From positions 1,426,001-1,490,000 of the forward strand of contig NZ_JHEL01000015.1 of the NCBI RefSeq assembly GCF_000710345.2: DNA of 64,000 nucleotides. Reading direction: 5' to 3'. Origin of the DNA: Curtobacterium sp. S6 (GTDB lineage Bacteria > Actinomycetota > Actinomycetes > Actinomycetales > Micrococcaceae). This document shows, one piece after another, positions 25,958-34,064 of this stretch. The position numbers were made by a program, and so were the translations under genes. Positions within the stretch are counted from its first letter, which is position 1; each line of letters opens with the position of its first letter. The notes beneath the pieces are model-generated. The model was not told the origin of the DNA. It saw only the letters and a list, made by a program, of their open reading frames with translations, and searched no databases.

Positions 25958-27130
25958 TCACGACCGAATCGGTTCCTTCCCATCCCCGGTGAACTCTTGC
26001 CTCAGAAACACCACGCACAACGAAAACAGAACATAGAACGCCACCGACAGAAGCATCGACGTTCCCGTCGAATAATGCGTTGCCAGGTATCCCGCCAGAG
26101 GCGCAACGGCGACGACAACCAGAGAGTCCATCAGCGAGACGATCGACGTTGCCGAGGCCCTGATTGAATTATCGATTTCCGAATGCAATTTTCCATAACA
26201 GATGATTGTCAACAGAACCTGACCAAATATATGGAGCCCGAAGAATATAACGGACAATATTACATTATCTGTCTGTGCGAATAGATAGATACATATGACA
26301 TTGTAGAGGCAAATCGCATACAACCGCACGGGCGACACCGTGATATTTTTAAGAAACTGGGCGGCCAAGGCTGCAAAAAACTTCATAGCAATGAAACCAG
26401 CATAGAGATAGCCCAGCGATTGCGACCCGATCTTAATTTGCCATAGGATAAATGGTGCAACTGCGGCAGAATTTGCCAACAGTGTAAGGTACACCGATTT
26501 GACCTTAAATATTCGTCGCAGCCCAAAAATAAATTCCTTGAGCGGTATTTTCGTCTCACACACCTTCTTATTTTCCAAAAAGGCGAGACTGACCACGGAA
26601 CACGCAAAGAACGATATAGCTAGCAGCCAGATGCTGGACGGCATGAGCGCAAATGAGAAAATACCAATAATGCCGACCACCAAGGCCGACACCGAGGTAA
26701 TGAAGGTTATCCGGGAATACCCGAGCAACATTGCCTTGTTCTCTCCCTCTCCACCCTGCGGTATGTCATTGAGCATCAGCGCTTCAGAGGCCCCACTGGA
26801 CGCAGCAAATCCAACGCCCGCGAGAGCCTGGCCCACGAGAATCCAGTAGATATTCCCATCCAAGAAGAAAATGGCGAACGCAACCAGCCGCAACAAGCTC
26901 CCCAATTGCAGCGATAGCTTATTCGAATAGTTATCGAAAGCAATCGCAAACGGCAACTCAGCGAGCGACACCCCAGCATTGAAAAAGGCAGACATCAGAG
27001 ATATTTCCCATAGGGAGAACCCGGAAAATTCCCAATACAGATTGTCGGTCGCCGAAAATGCAGAAACACCGGCCGCCACGCAAACCAGGTAAATAACCGT
27101 GAGGTTTCTTCTACAAAACAGTCGACCCAT
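25958..27130 (-). CDS. AT-rich MFS-family transporter of unknown substrate
   Basis: 390 aa with about 12 hydrophobic helices and the MFS arrangement of two six-helix halves. Residues such as DNYSNKLSLQLGSLLR occupy the loop 2-3 place of the usual GRxxxR/K motif but fit it poorly, and QALAGVGFAASSGASEALMLND resembles the helix 4-5 region. Base composition is visibly lower in GC than all neighbours, with codons such as ATA, TTA and AAT, so recent acquisition is likely. ATG 27130 is chosen although no ribosome site is clear; a TTG 33 bp upstream is possible. I cannot name its substrate. Confidence 0.75.
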   Translation of the reverse strand: MGRLFCRRNLTVIYLVCVAAGVSAFSATDNLYWEFSGFSLWEISLMSAFFNAGVSLAELPFAIAFDNYSNKLSLQLGSLLRLVAFAIFFLDGNIYWILVGQALAGVGFAASSGASEALMLNDIPQGGEGENKAMLLGYSRITFITSVSALVVGIIGIFSFALMPSSIWLLAISFFACSVVSLAFLENKKVCETKIPLKEFIFGLRRIFKVKSVYLTLLANSAAVAPFILWQIKIGSQSLGYLYAGFIAMKFFAALAAQFLKNITVSPVRLYAICLYNVICIYLFAQTDNVILSVIFFGLHIFGQVLLTIICYGKLHSEIDNSIRASATSIVSLMDSLVVVAVAPLAGYLATHYSTGTSMLLSVAFYVLFSLCVVFLRQEFTGDGKEPIRS

Positions 27131-27380
27131 AGCAACCGAATTTATAAAAGTTTCCACCAGCAAGCATCAACAAGCAACACACTCTTGAGAAATACCTCTA
27201 GTTCAATATTTAATAAGATGACACGAATTTTAGCGCGTGATTCAGACCTCGTCAACGGTTCTGCCCCGTCCTGGGCCGCAGAAATAACGCGCACTTCCTG
27301 GAAAACGCACTCGAGGTTTTGCGACGCCGCCTTCCGTTCGGCGTCGCACGCTGGAAGGTCGCCTCCCAGCGACGATAGGG

Positions 27381-27399
27381 TGAGGTTACACTTACTTAG
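27381..27399. promoter_or_regulatory. Iron-box-like (DtxR/IdeR) site
   Basis: TGAGGTTACACTTACTTAG matches 13 of 19 positions of the DtxR/IdeR consensus as I remember it, keeping AGGTTA and CT-AC-TA. It lies 21 bp upstream of the siderophore-interacting protein gene, the usual place for iron repression. Confidence 0.5.
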
Positions 27400-27419
27400 T
27401 CGCGTCGAGGAGAACCACC

Positions 27420-28271
27420 ATGACCAGTAACCCACCGCCCGAAGCTCAGAACCGCCCTCAGGGAAGGCCAGCCAAACCACAAACCCTCCTTGAGGTGCTG
27501 GAACGGCGCCAATTTACCCCGAATATGGTTCGGTTGACCCTCGGCGGCGACGGCTTCAGCTCCTTCCAGGACAACGGGTGCACCGACCAATACGTCAAGC
27601 TCGTGTTCGCTAAGCCCGAGCTGGATCTGGTCGCACCGTTCGACATGCGCGAACTCAAACAGACCCTCTCTCCCGAGGATGTCCCGGTGACCCGCACGTA
27701 CACGGTCCGCGAGGTCGATCACGAGGCGAAGACGCTCACCATCGACTTTGTGACCCACGGGACCGAAGGGCTTGCCGCCCCCTGGGCGGCTCAGGCCTCC
27801 CCCGGGGACAAGTTGCTGCTAATGGGCCCCGGAGGCAAATATCGCCCGAATGAGGATGTTGACTGGCACCTTTTCGCCGGCGACGCCTCTGCGCTTCCCG
27901 CGATCGCCGCATCCATCGAGGCGCTCCCGGCATCTGCTCAGGGACTGGCCGTCATCACCCTCGAGCACGAGGAAGACCGTCAGGAGATCCATGCTCCCGA
28001 CGGCCTCGAGATCGACTGGGTCATCCACCCGGGCGTCGGCGGCGACCCGAACGTACTGGCCGCCTCGCTCGCCGAACACACCTGGCCCGAGTGCTCGATC
28101 AGCGTCTTCGCCCACGGTGAACGTGAAGCCATCAAGCAGGTGCGACGCCTCCTCAAGGAACGCCACATTCCCAAGGAAAACATCTCGATCTCCGGGTATT
28201 GGGCCTATGGACGCACCGAGGACAAGTTCCAGGCCGAAAAGCGCGAGCCGATCGGGAAGATCGAGGACTGA
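27420..28271 (+). CDS. Siderophore-interacting protein (ViuB/SIP-type ferric reductase)
   Basis: 283-aa FAD-dependent NAD(P)H oxidoreductase that reduces ferric siderophores in the cytoplasm to release iron. Visible: N-terminal FAD domain with VRLTLGGDGF, TRTYTVREVD (the RxYTxR flavin motif, about 90-99) and the PGDKLLLMGPGGKY loop, then the SIP C-terminal domain (LFAGDASALPAIAA, FAHGEREAIKQVRRLL, SGYWAYGRTED). GAGGAG lies seven bases before ATG 27420 and an iron-box-like site is just upstream. No siderophore receptor or synthase lies nearby; the AT-rich MFS gene is divergent. Confidence 0.9.
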   Translation: MTSNPPPEAQNRPQGRPAKPQTLLEVLERRQFTPNMVRLTLGGDGFSSFQDNGCTDQYVKLVFAKPELDLVAPFDMRELKQTLSPEDVPVTRTYTVREVDHEAKTLTIDFVTHGTEGLAAPWAAQASPGDKLLLMGPGGKYRPNEDVDWHLFAGDASALPAIAASIEALPASAQGLAVITLEHEEDRQEIHAPDGLEIDWVIHPGVGGDPNVLAASLAEHTWPECSISVFAHGEREAIKQVRRLLKERHIPKENISISGYWAYGRTEDKFQAEKREPIGKIED

Positions 28272-28296
28272 TCCGCCGGGGAGGAAGGGCCGGCCG

Positions 28297-28821
28297 CTAC
28301 TGCGCCTCCGGAAAACCCTTCCTTCCGTTGAGGTAGGCCGGTAGCCACAGGTGCTCCCACAGCGGAGCGTCCCGATGGAGGATGGTGAAGCATTCCTCCC
28401 CGTCGACGAGCCAATACTCTCCGAGATTATTGCGCCTCAGATACCCGTAATCGACCAGTTCCCTGCGGAGATAGGCAAAATCGTGCCAGCACCGCTTCAA
28501 GATCTCGTTGACCTTCACTTCGGTATAGACGACCCCAGGGCTAAACCGACCGACGAGGTCAAGCAGGATGTGGTACCGAAACGATCGTTTCGCCGGATAG
28601 GCCACCAACCGATCGTCCCGCCAGAACCTCGCGACCAACTGGTCGTGGTTCGCTTTCACCTGCTCTAAAACACGCTGGTCGACTTCGATGCCGCCCGACG
28701 TGCAGGCAAACTCAACGTGTTCGTCCGCCAGCCTCTCGCGAAGAGACTCCAGGTAATCCTCGGGTCCGATCAGGGCCAGACGACCTTCAAATGCCACGAA
28801 CTCCTCCTCATGCGCGCGCAT
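28297..28821 (-). CDS. DUF2087-family protein
   Basis: 174 aa. The C-terminal half is a DUF2087 domain (FRYHILLDLVGRF, VKVNEILKRCWHDFAYLRRE, LVDYGYLRRNNLGEYWLVDG), a small winged-helix-like fold found alone or attached to regulators. The N-terminal part (GRLALIGPEDYLESLRERLA, then VLEQVKANHDQLVARFW) resembles the start of such proteins. The frame is open upstream to 29082 but that extension shows no family signal; ATG 28821 is my choice, without a clear ribosome site. A broken copy lies at 25501-25947. Convergent with the siderophore-interacting gene. Confidence 0.65.
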   Translation of the reverse strand: MRAHEEEFVAFEGRLALIGPEDYLESLRERLADEHVEFACTSGGIEVDQRVLEQVKANHDQLVARFWRDDRLVAYPAKRSFRYHILLDLVGRFSPGVVYTEVKVNEILKRCWHDFAYLRRELVDYGYLRRNNLGEYWLVDGEECFTILHRDAPLWEHLWLPAYLNGRKGFPEAQ

Positions 28822-29099
28822 ATTGTTCAATTCTTGACTATACGTGCCCAAGGATCGAGACACCCACGACCCCACCCATTCCTGTGACGACCAGTGCGCA
28901 CCGGCCGCAAAAATAGGAGCGCCCGTCCGTCGCCCCCTCCACCTGGCCATCCAGCTCCGAGGCGCAGCCCGCTCGACCTCCCCCTCATCTCCGCGCGCAA
29001 AAACATGCCTCGGCATCTTTTGCACCAAACCCCTTGACCTTGTGATCTGCAACTCAGAATAATTGTCCTGACATACGGTCATTAATCCAAGGAGGAAAC

Positions 29100-30308
29100 A
29101 TGAGCGAGCAGACGCTCTCCGTCGCAGTCATCGGTGCCGGCATGGCAGGTCGTGCCCACGCCTACGGATACCGTCAGGCGGGTTCCGTCTTCGACTCAGA
29201 TTTCCCCGCGATCCGTCTCGCGGCGGTCGCGGACATGAACCAGGAACTCGGGCAAGACACCGCCCGACGCTACGGATTCGAAAAGGTCTACGGGGACTGG
29301 ACCGATGTGGCGAATGATCCCGAGATCGACGCCGTCAGCATCGTCGTCGGCAACGCCCTGCACCTGCGCATCGCCCGCGGTCTCCTCGAAGCTGGCAAGC
29401 ACGTACTCTGCGAGAAGCCGCTGGCCGGGACGCTCGAGGACGCCGAGGCGATGGTCCAGCTGGAGAAAGAATACGGCCAGAAGACCGACCGCTACGGCCG
29501 GCCGCTCATCACGTCGGTCGGTTACACGGTGCGCCGGATGCCCGCCGTCAACGCGATCAAAGAAAAGGTCGATTCCGGCGAATTCGGGCCGGTCACCAAC
29601 TTCATCTCCACGTATCTGTGCGACTACTCCTGCGACGAGAAGGCCCCGATGTCCTGGCGCTACAAGGGCGGGCCCGGTTCGGGCGCCCTCGGAGACCTGG
29701 GCTCCCACGTCCTGGACACCGGCGAATACCTCAACGGTCCGGTCACGGCGGTCCGCGGCGCCGTCATGGACACCATCTACAAGGAACGCCACCTGCCCCT
29801 GGGCGCGGTGGTCGGCCACGGCCACGTCGAGGTGTCCGACGAGGTCGAGCCCGTCGAGAACGAGGACTTCCTGACCTTCACGTGTAGTTTCGCCAATGGC
29901 GCGGTGGGCACCTACACGATCTCCCGCGTCGCCTTCGGAACCCCGAATTCACAGACCTACCACGTGGTCGGGCCTCGCGCGCAGGCCTCCTTCGACATCA
30001 CCAAGCCGGGCGAGTACATGTACGACGACGCCCAGGCCTCCCCCGAATCCCGAGGCCAGCGTCGCGTCCTGATCAATTCCGAGACACCGCTGTACGCGAA
30101 CTCCACCGCCATGGACGCCCCCGGCGTCGGCTGGAATTACAACGACAACTTCGCGATTCAGGCGCGCTCCTTCCTCGAACAGGTTGCCGGGGTCTCCAGC
30201 GACTTGGCCCCGTGCGGCAACTTTGCGGACGGTCTGCACACCCTCAAGATCATTCAGGCCATCGCGGACTCTGCCCAACAGGGTGGCGCCGAGGTGAGGG
30301 TCGGCTGA
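29100..30308 (+). CDS. Gfo/Idh/MocA-family oxidoreductase (tandem pair, first)
   Basis: 402-aa NAD(P)-dependent sugar or polyol dehydrogenase. Rossmann motif AVIGAGMAGRAHA (about 9-21), catalytic lysine in LCEKPLAG (about 101-108), and GDLGSHVLDTGEYL, carrying the H-x-x-D pair of the C-terminal domain. AGGAGG lies five bases before ATG 29100. It is followed one base after its stop by a second family member, so the two act in the same pathway. Substrate not determinable; it is a different branch from the 8060-9280 gene. Confidence 0.87.
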   Translation: MSEQTLSVAVIGAGMAGRAHAYGYRQAGSVFDSDFPAIRLAAVADMNQELGQDTARRYGFEKVYGDWTDVANDPEIDAVSIVVGNALHLRIARGLLEAGKHVLCEKPLAGTLEDAEAMVQLEKEYGQKTDRYGRPLITSVGYTVRRMPAVNAIKEKVDSGEFGPVTNFISTYLCDYSCDEKAPMSWRYKGGPGSGALGDLGSHVLDTGEYLNGPVTAVRGAVMDTIYKERHLPLGAVVGHGHVEVSDEVEPVENEDFLTFTCSFANGAVGTYTISRVAFGTPNSQTYHVVGPRAQASFDITKPGEYMYDDAQASPESRGQRRVLINSETPLYANSTAMDAPGVGWNYNDNFAIQARSFLEQVAGVSSDLAPCGNFADGLHTLKIIQAIADSAQQGGAEVRVG

Positions 30309-30309
30309 T

Positions 30310-31362
30310 ATGAGAATCGCCGTAGTGGGGGCCGGATCGATCGGCCAAATGCACGCAGCCCATCTGATGACCACGGAGGGCGTCACCCACGTGGAGCTCG
30401 TGGGGCGCGACGCAGCGCGGGTCGCCGAGCACGCCGAGGCGGTGACCGAGCGCGTCGGCCAGGAGGCCGCCGGCGTCCACCTGAGCATCACGACCCGGTT
30501 GGATGACGCGCTAGAGGCCGCCGACGGCGTGGTGATCACGACCCCGGGATCGGCTCACCCGGCGATGGTCGCCCACGCCGTACGGATGGGGTTGCCGGTC
30601 TTCGTGGAGAAGCCCCTGGCCCTGACCGCACGCGAATACGGCGACCTGTTGGAAGGCATCGAGGCCGCCGGCGCGGACCAGAAGGTCATGGTGGGCTTCC
30701 ACCGCCGCCACAGCCGCGAGTTCCAGACCCTCAAGGGCCTGCTCGACGCGGGGCGCGCCGGGAGCCTGCGGGCAGTCTTCTCCTTCGACCACGACAAATC
30801 CGCCGCGGACCCGGAAGCCCTGGGCGGGTCCGGAGGAATCTTCGCGGACATGATGGCCCACGACTTCGATCTGGTGCCGTGGCTCGTCGGGGAGCAGGCG
30901 AGCACCGTGTACGCGGTCGGGTCCGTCGCCGCGCACGAGTCCTACCGCGAACACGATCAGCTGGACACCGCGAGCGCCCACCTAACCTTCGCCTCGGGGC
31001 TGAGCGCGACCATATCGGTCATGCGAGGTCACGCCGAGGGCCAGGATGTTCGGACGGTCGTCCACGGGACGGAACGCACGTATTCCGTGGGCGGCGCCGA
31101 CGGGGTCGCGATCAGCCGCATCGACGGGGAAGGCGGGATCCACGTCCCCGAATCGACGTTCGAGGACTACCAGGACCGGTTCGCCTCGGCCTTCGTCCGG
31201 GAGATGCAGGATTTCGTCGCGATGATCGACGGGCAGGGCACCAACGCCTCCACCCCGTCCTCGGGAGTGCCCGGCGTGGAGTTGCTCGACGCCGCCCAGC
31301 GTTCCCTCGCCAGCGGACGCCCGGAGGCGGTGCGGCCGTTGCGTGAGCTACGCGGCGACTAA
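30310..31362 (+). CDS. Gfo/Idh/MocA-family oxidoreductase (tandem pair, second)
   Basis: 350 aa. Rossmann motif AVVGAGSIGQMHA (4-16), FVEKPLALT with the catalytic lysine (about residue 100), GFHRRHSREF and GIFADMMAHDFDLVPWL (H-x-x-D), the last two resembling myo-inositol 2-dehydrogenases. ATG 30310 starts one base after the previous stop without a strong ribosome site, so it is probably translated by coupling. An inositol-isomer dehydrogenase is plausible given the iol cluster 18 kb away, but this is inference. Confidence 0.87.
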   Translation: MRIAVVGAGSIGQMHAAHLMTTEGVTHVELVGRDAARVAEHAEAVTERVGQEAAGVHLSITTRLDDALEAADGVVITTPGSAHPAMVAHAVRMGLPVFVEKPLALTAREYGDLLEGIEAAGADQKVMVGFHRRHSREFQTLKGLLDAGRAGSLRAVFSFDHDKSAADPEALGGSGGIFADMMAHDFDLVPWLVGEQASTVYAVGSVAAHESYREHDQLDTASAHLTFASGLSATISVMRGHAEGQDVRTVVHGTERTYSVGGADGVAISRIDGEGGIHVPESTFEDYQDRFASAFVREMQDFVAMIDGQGTNASTPSSGVPGVELLDAAQRSLASGRPEAVRPLRELRGD

Positions 31363-31375
31363 TCGACCGTCGACA

Positions 31376-31414
31376 ACGCGCGGGCACGGGCCGGTTCGGC
31401 TCGTGCCCGCGCGT
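31376..31414. terminator. Bidirectional terminator stem-loop
   Basis: ACGCGCGGGCACG (31376-31388) pairs perfectly with CGTGCCCGCGCGT (31402-31414); one G-T wobble and inner GCCG/CGGC extend the stem to 18 pairs with a 3-nt loop. It separates two convergent transcription units. Confidence 0.75.
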
Positions 31415-31429
31415 CTCGCGCCCTGCGAA

Positions 31430-32548
31430 TCAAGCCACGGACCAGGCCCCCTCCGACGCGCGGGCCGCCAGATCCGGGAAGGCCGCCGCGACCCCCGGCT
31501 GGAGCAGGCGTCCGTCCGACGTGTTGACGCCCTTCGCGATCGCGAGGTCAGCGTCGATCGCGTGATCGGCGCCGAGGGCGGCGATCTTCTTGATGTACGG
31601 CATCGTGGCGTTGGTCAGGGCGTACGTCGCGGTCTGCGGGACGGTCCCCGGCATATTGGCCACGCAGTAGTGCCGAATGCCGTCCACCTCGAAAATCGGC
31701 TCGGCATAGGTCGTGGGGTGCGAGGTCTCGAAGGCGCCGCCCTGATCGATCGCGACGTCGATCAGCAGCGCATCCTTGCGCAACAGTTGCAGGTGCTCGT
31801 GCCGCACGACCTTCGGCGCGGCCCGGCCCGGCACCAAAACCGCCCCAATCACGACGTCGGCGTGCGCCAACTCTTCCTCGACCACCACCGGGTTGGACAT
31901 CAGCACGCGGGCGCGACGGTCCAGGAGGGTCTCCAGCTCGCGGACGCGGCGCGGCGACATGTCCAGGACCGTGACCTCGGCCTGCAAACCGATCGCGAGC
32001 AGGGCCGCGTTGGCGCCCACGGCGCCGCCACCGATGATCACCACGCGCCCCGGGGCCACCCCCGGCGCGCCGCCGAGCAGCCGCCCCGGGCCCTGACCGT
32101 CACGGGTCAGGTGGCGGGCCGCCGCGTGGATGGCCAGCCGCCCGGCGATCTCGCTCATCGGTGTCAGCAGCGGAAGACCCGTCTCGTCCTGCACGGTCTC
32201 GTAGGCGATGGCCAGCGTGCCCGCTTCCAGAAGGGCCTCGGTCAACGGCCGGTCGGCCGCGAGGTGGAGGTACGTGAACAGCACCAGATCGCGGCGCAGG
32301 TAGCGATACTCGGCCGCCACGGGCTCCTTGACCTTAATGAGCAGTTCCGCACGCGCCCACGCCTGATCCTGATCCGTCAGCTCGGCGCCGGCCTGGGTGT
32401 AGGACTCGTCCTCGAATCCCGCGGCCGTTCCCGCGCCGGCCTCGACGAGCACCGTGTGCCCCGCCCGGACCAGCTCCGCGACGTTGGCCGGGGTCAGCCC
32501 GACCCGTTCTTCCTGCGGCTTGATTTCCCGAACTACCGAAATACGCAT
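31430..32548 (-). CDS. ald: Alanine dehydrogenase
   Basis: 372-aa NAD-dependent enzyme interconverting alanine and pyruvate plus ammonia. Visible: N-terminal VVREIKPQEERVGLTP, substrate lysine in LLIKVKEP (about residue 75), LFTYLHLAAD (catalytic His), Rossmann motif IIGGGAVGANAA (about 174-185) and DVAIDQGG. AAGGAGG lies seven bases before ATG 32548. Last gene of the eight-gene minus-strand run; it could recycle the amino groups collected by the upstream aminotransferases. Confidence 0.93.
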   Translation of the reverse strand: MRISVVREIKPQEERVGLTPANVAELVRAGHTVLVEAGAGTAAGFEDESYTQAGAELTDQDQAWARAELLIKVKEPVAAEYRYLRRDLVLFTYLHLAADRPLTEALLEAGTLAIAYETVQDETGLPLLTPMSEIAGRLAIHAAARHLTRDGQGPGRLLGGAPGVAPGRVVIIGGGAVGANAALLAIGLQAEVTVLDMSPRRVRELETLLDRRARVLMSNPVVVEEELAHADVVIGAVLVPGRAAPKVVRHEHLQLLRKDALLIDVAIDQGGAFETSHPTTYAEPIFEVDGIRHYCVANMPGTVPQTATYALTNATMPYIKKIAALGADHAIDADLAIAKGVNTSDGRLLQPGVAAAFPDLAARASEGAWSVA

Positions 32549-32582
32549 CGTGTTTCCTCCTTGAAACGGCTGTGGGTGCGTC

Positions 32583-34064
32583 CTAGCGGGACGCGATGTT
32601 GTAGAAGCGGATGTTCTGATATTCCTCGAGGCCCTCGGCGCCACCTTCGCGCCCCACCCCCGACTGTTTGACCCCGCCAAAGGGCGCGGCCGCGTTGGAC
32701 GGAACCCCCTGGTTGATCCCGACGAGCCCGCACTGGATCGCGTCGGCGACCCGGAAGGCACGGTCCAGGCTTTCGGTGAAGACGTACCCGGCCAGGCCGA
32801 ATTCGGTGTCGTTGGCGCGTCGGATCGCTTCCTCTTCGGTCGAGAACCGCTGGATCGCCGCGATCGGTCCGAAGATTTCGGATCGGGCGATGTCAGCCTC
32901 GGCCGGAACCCGGTCGAGCACCGTCGCCTCGAAGTAGTTTCCGGACTCCCCCGCGGTGCGGCCGCCGACCCTCAACTCGGCGCCCTCCGTGACCGCGCCC
33001 TCAACGAGGCGTTCCATGTCGCTCACGGCCTGGGCGTTGATCAGAGGCCCCAGCTGGGCGTCGGCGGCCAGGCCGTGGCCGAGGCGCACGCCCGCAAACT
33101 TCTCCCCGAGGGCCTCGACGAATGCGTCGGCGATCCCGTCCTGCACGTAGATGCGGTTCGCCGCGATGCAGGACTGGCCGCCGTTGCGGAGCTTGGCGGC
33201 CATGACGCCCTCGACGGCCCGGTCCAGGTCGGCGTCGTCGAAGACCAACGCCGGTGCGTTGCCTCCCAGCTCCATCGAGGTGCGCAGGACCCGCTCCGAG
33301 GCGAGACCCAACAGGGTCCGGCCGACCTCCGTGGAGCCGGTGAAGGAGACCTTCCGGGCGTGCGGGTCCCGGAGCGCGGTCTCGCTCATCACACGGGAGC
33401 TCGACGTGGTGAGGACCTGGACCAGATCCTCGGGAACGCCGGCCTGACGGGCGAGCTGAACCGCGTAATAGGCCGTCAACGGGGTGGCCGTCGCGGGTTT
33501 GAGGACCGCGGAGCATCCCGCCGCGAGGGCCGGGGCGATCTTCCGGGTTGCCATGGCGAGCGGGAAGTTCCAGGGGGTAATCAAGACCGCGAGGCCCACC
33601 GGGCTTCGCCGGGTCAGGATCCGCGATCCACCGTCCGGGGCCTCCTGGAAATTGCCTCCCGCGCGCACGGCTTCCTCGGCGTACCACCGCACGAAGTCGC
33701 TGCCGTACTTGACCTCGCCCTTGGCCTCGGCCAAGGTTTTGCCCATTTCGCGGGTGATCACGAGGGCCAGTTCCTCGGCGTGCTCCACGAGGAGTTCCCA
33801 CCAGCGGTGCAGCACGTTCGAGCGTTCCCGCGGGGTGGTGCGCGCCCAGGCGGTTCCCGCCCGGTCGGCCGATTCCATGCTCGCCGTGATGTCCTCTCGG
33901 CTCGCGTCGGGGACGCGGGCGATGACCTCTTCCGTCCCGGGGTCCGTGACCTCGATGCCCCGTGCGGGCATGCCCAGCCGCCCGATCGCCTCGTCCGCGC
34001 GGCTCAGCTCGGCGTCGCCGGCGGTGAGCACGACGCGCGTGGGGCTCGTCTGGTTCGGGCTCAT
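32583..34064 (-). CDS. NAD(P)-dependent semialdehyde dehydrogenase (SSDH-like)
   Basis: 493-aa aldehyde dehydrogenase of the succinate-semialdehyde type. Visible: PWNFPLAM (oxyanion Asn), KPATATPLTA, FTGSTEVGR (cofactor), ELGGNAPALVF with the general-base Glu, GQSCIAANR with the catalytic Cys, and SEIFGPIAAI. GAGGAGG lies seven bases before ATG 34064, which overlaps the aminotransferase stop by 4 bp. In ectoine-degradation clusters this position holds the aspartate-semialdehyde dehydrogenase (DoeC/Ssd); in GABA clusters it would be GabD. Context favours oxidation of the semialdehyde made by its aminotransferase partner. Confidence 0.88.
   Translation of the reverse strand: MSPNQTSPTRVVLTAGDAELSRADEAIGRLGMPARGIEVTDPGTEEVIARVPDASREDITASMESADRAGTAWARTTPRERSNVLHRWWELLVEHAEELALVITREMGKTLAEAKGEVKYGSDFVRWYAEEAVRAGGNFQEAPDGGSRILTRRSPVGLAVLITPWNFPLAMATRKIAPALAAGCSAVLKPATATPLTAYYAVQLARQAGVPEDLVQVLTTSSSRVMSETALRDPHARKVSFTGSTEVGRTLLGLASERVLRTSMELGGNAPALVFDDADLDRAVEGVMAAKLRNGGQSCIAANRIYVQDGIADAFVEALGEKFAGVRLGHGLAADAQLGPLINAQAVSDMERLVEGAVTEGAELRVGGRTAGESGNYFEATVLDRVPAEADIARSEIFGPIAAIQRFSTEEEAIRRANDTEFGLAGYVFTESLDRAFRVADAIQCGLVGINQGVPSNAAAPFGGVKQSGVGREGGAEGLEEYQNIRFYNIASR

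Noticed and set aside
27185-27430. 81-codon plus-strand frame before the siderophore-interacting gene
   Set aside because: Covers the promoter and iron-box region and lacks family signal; likely chance.
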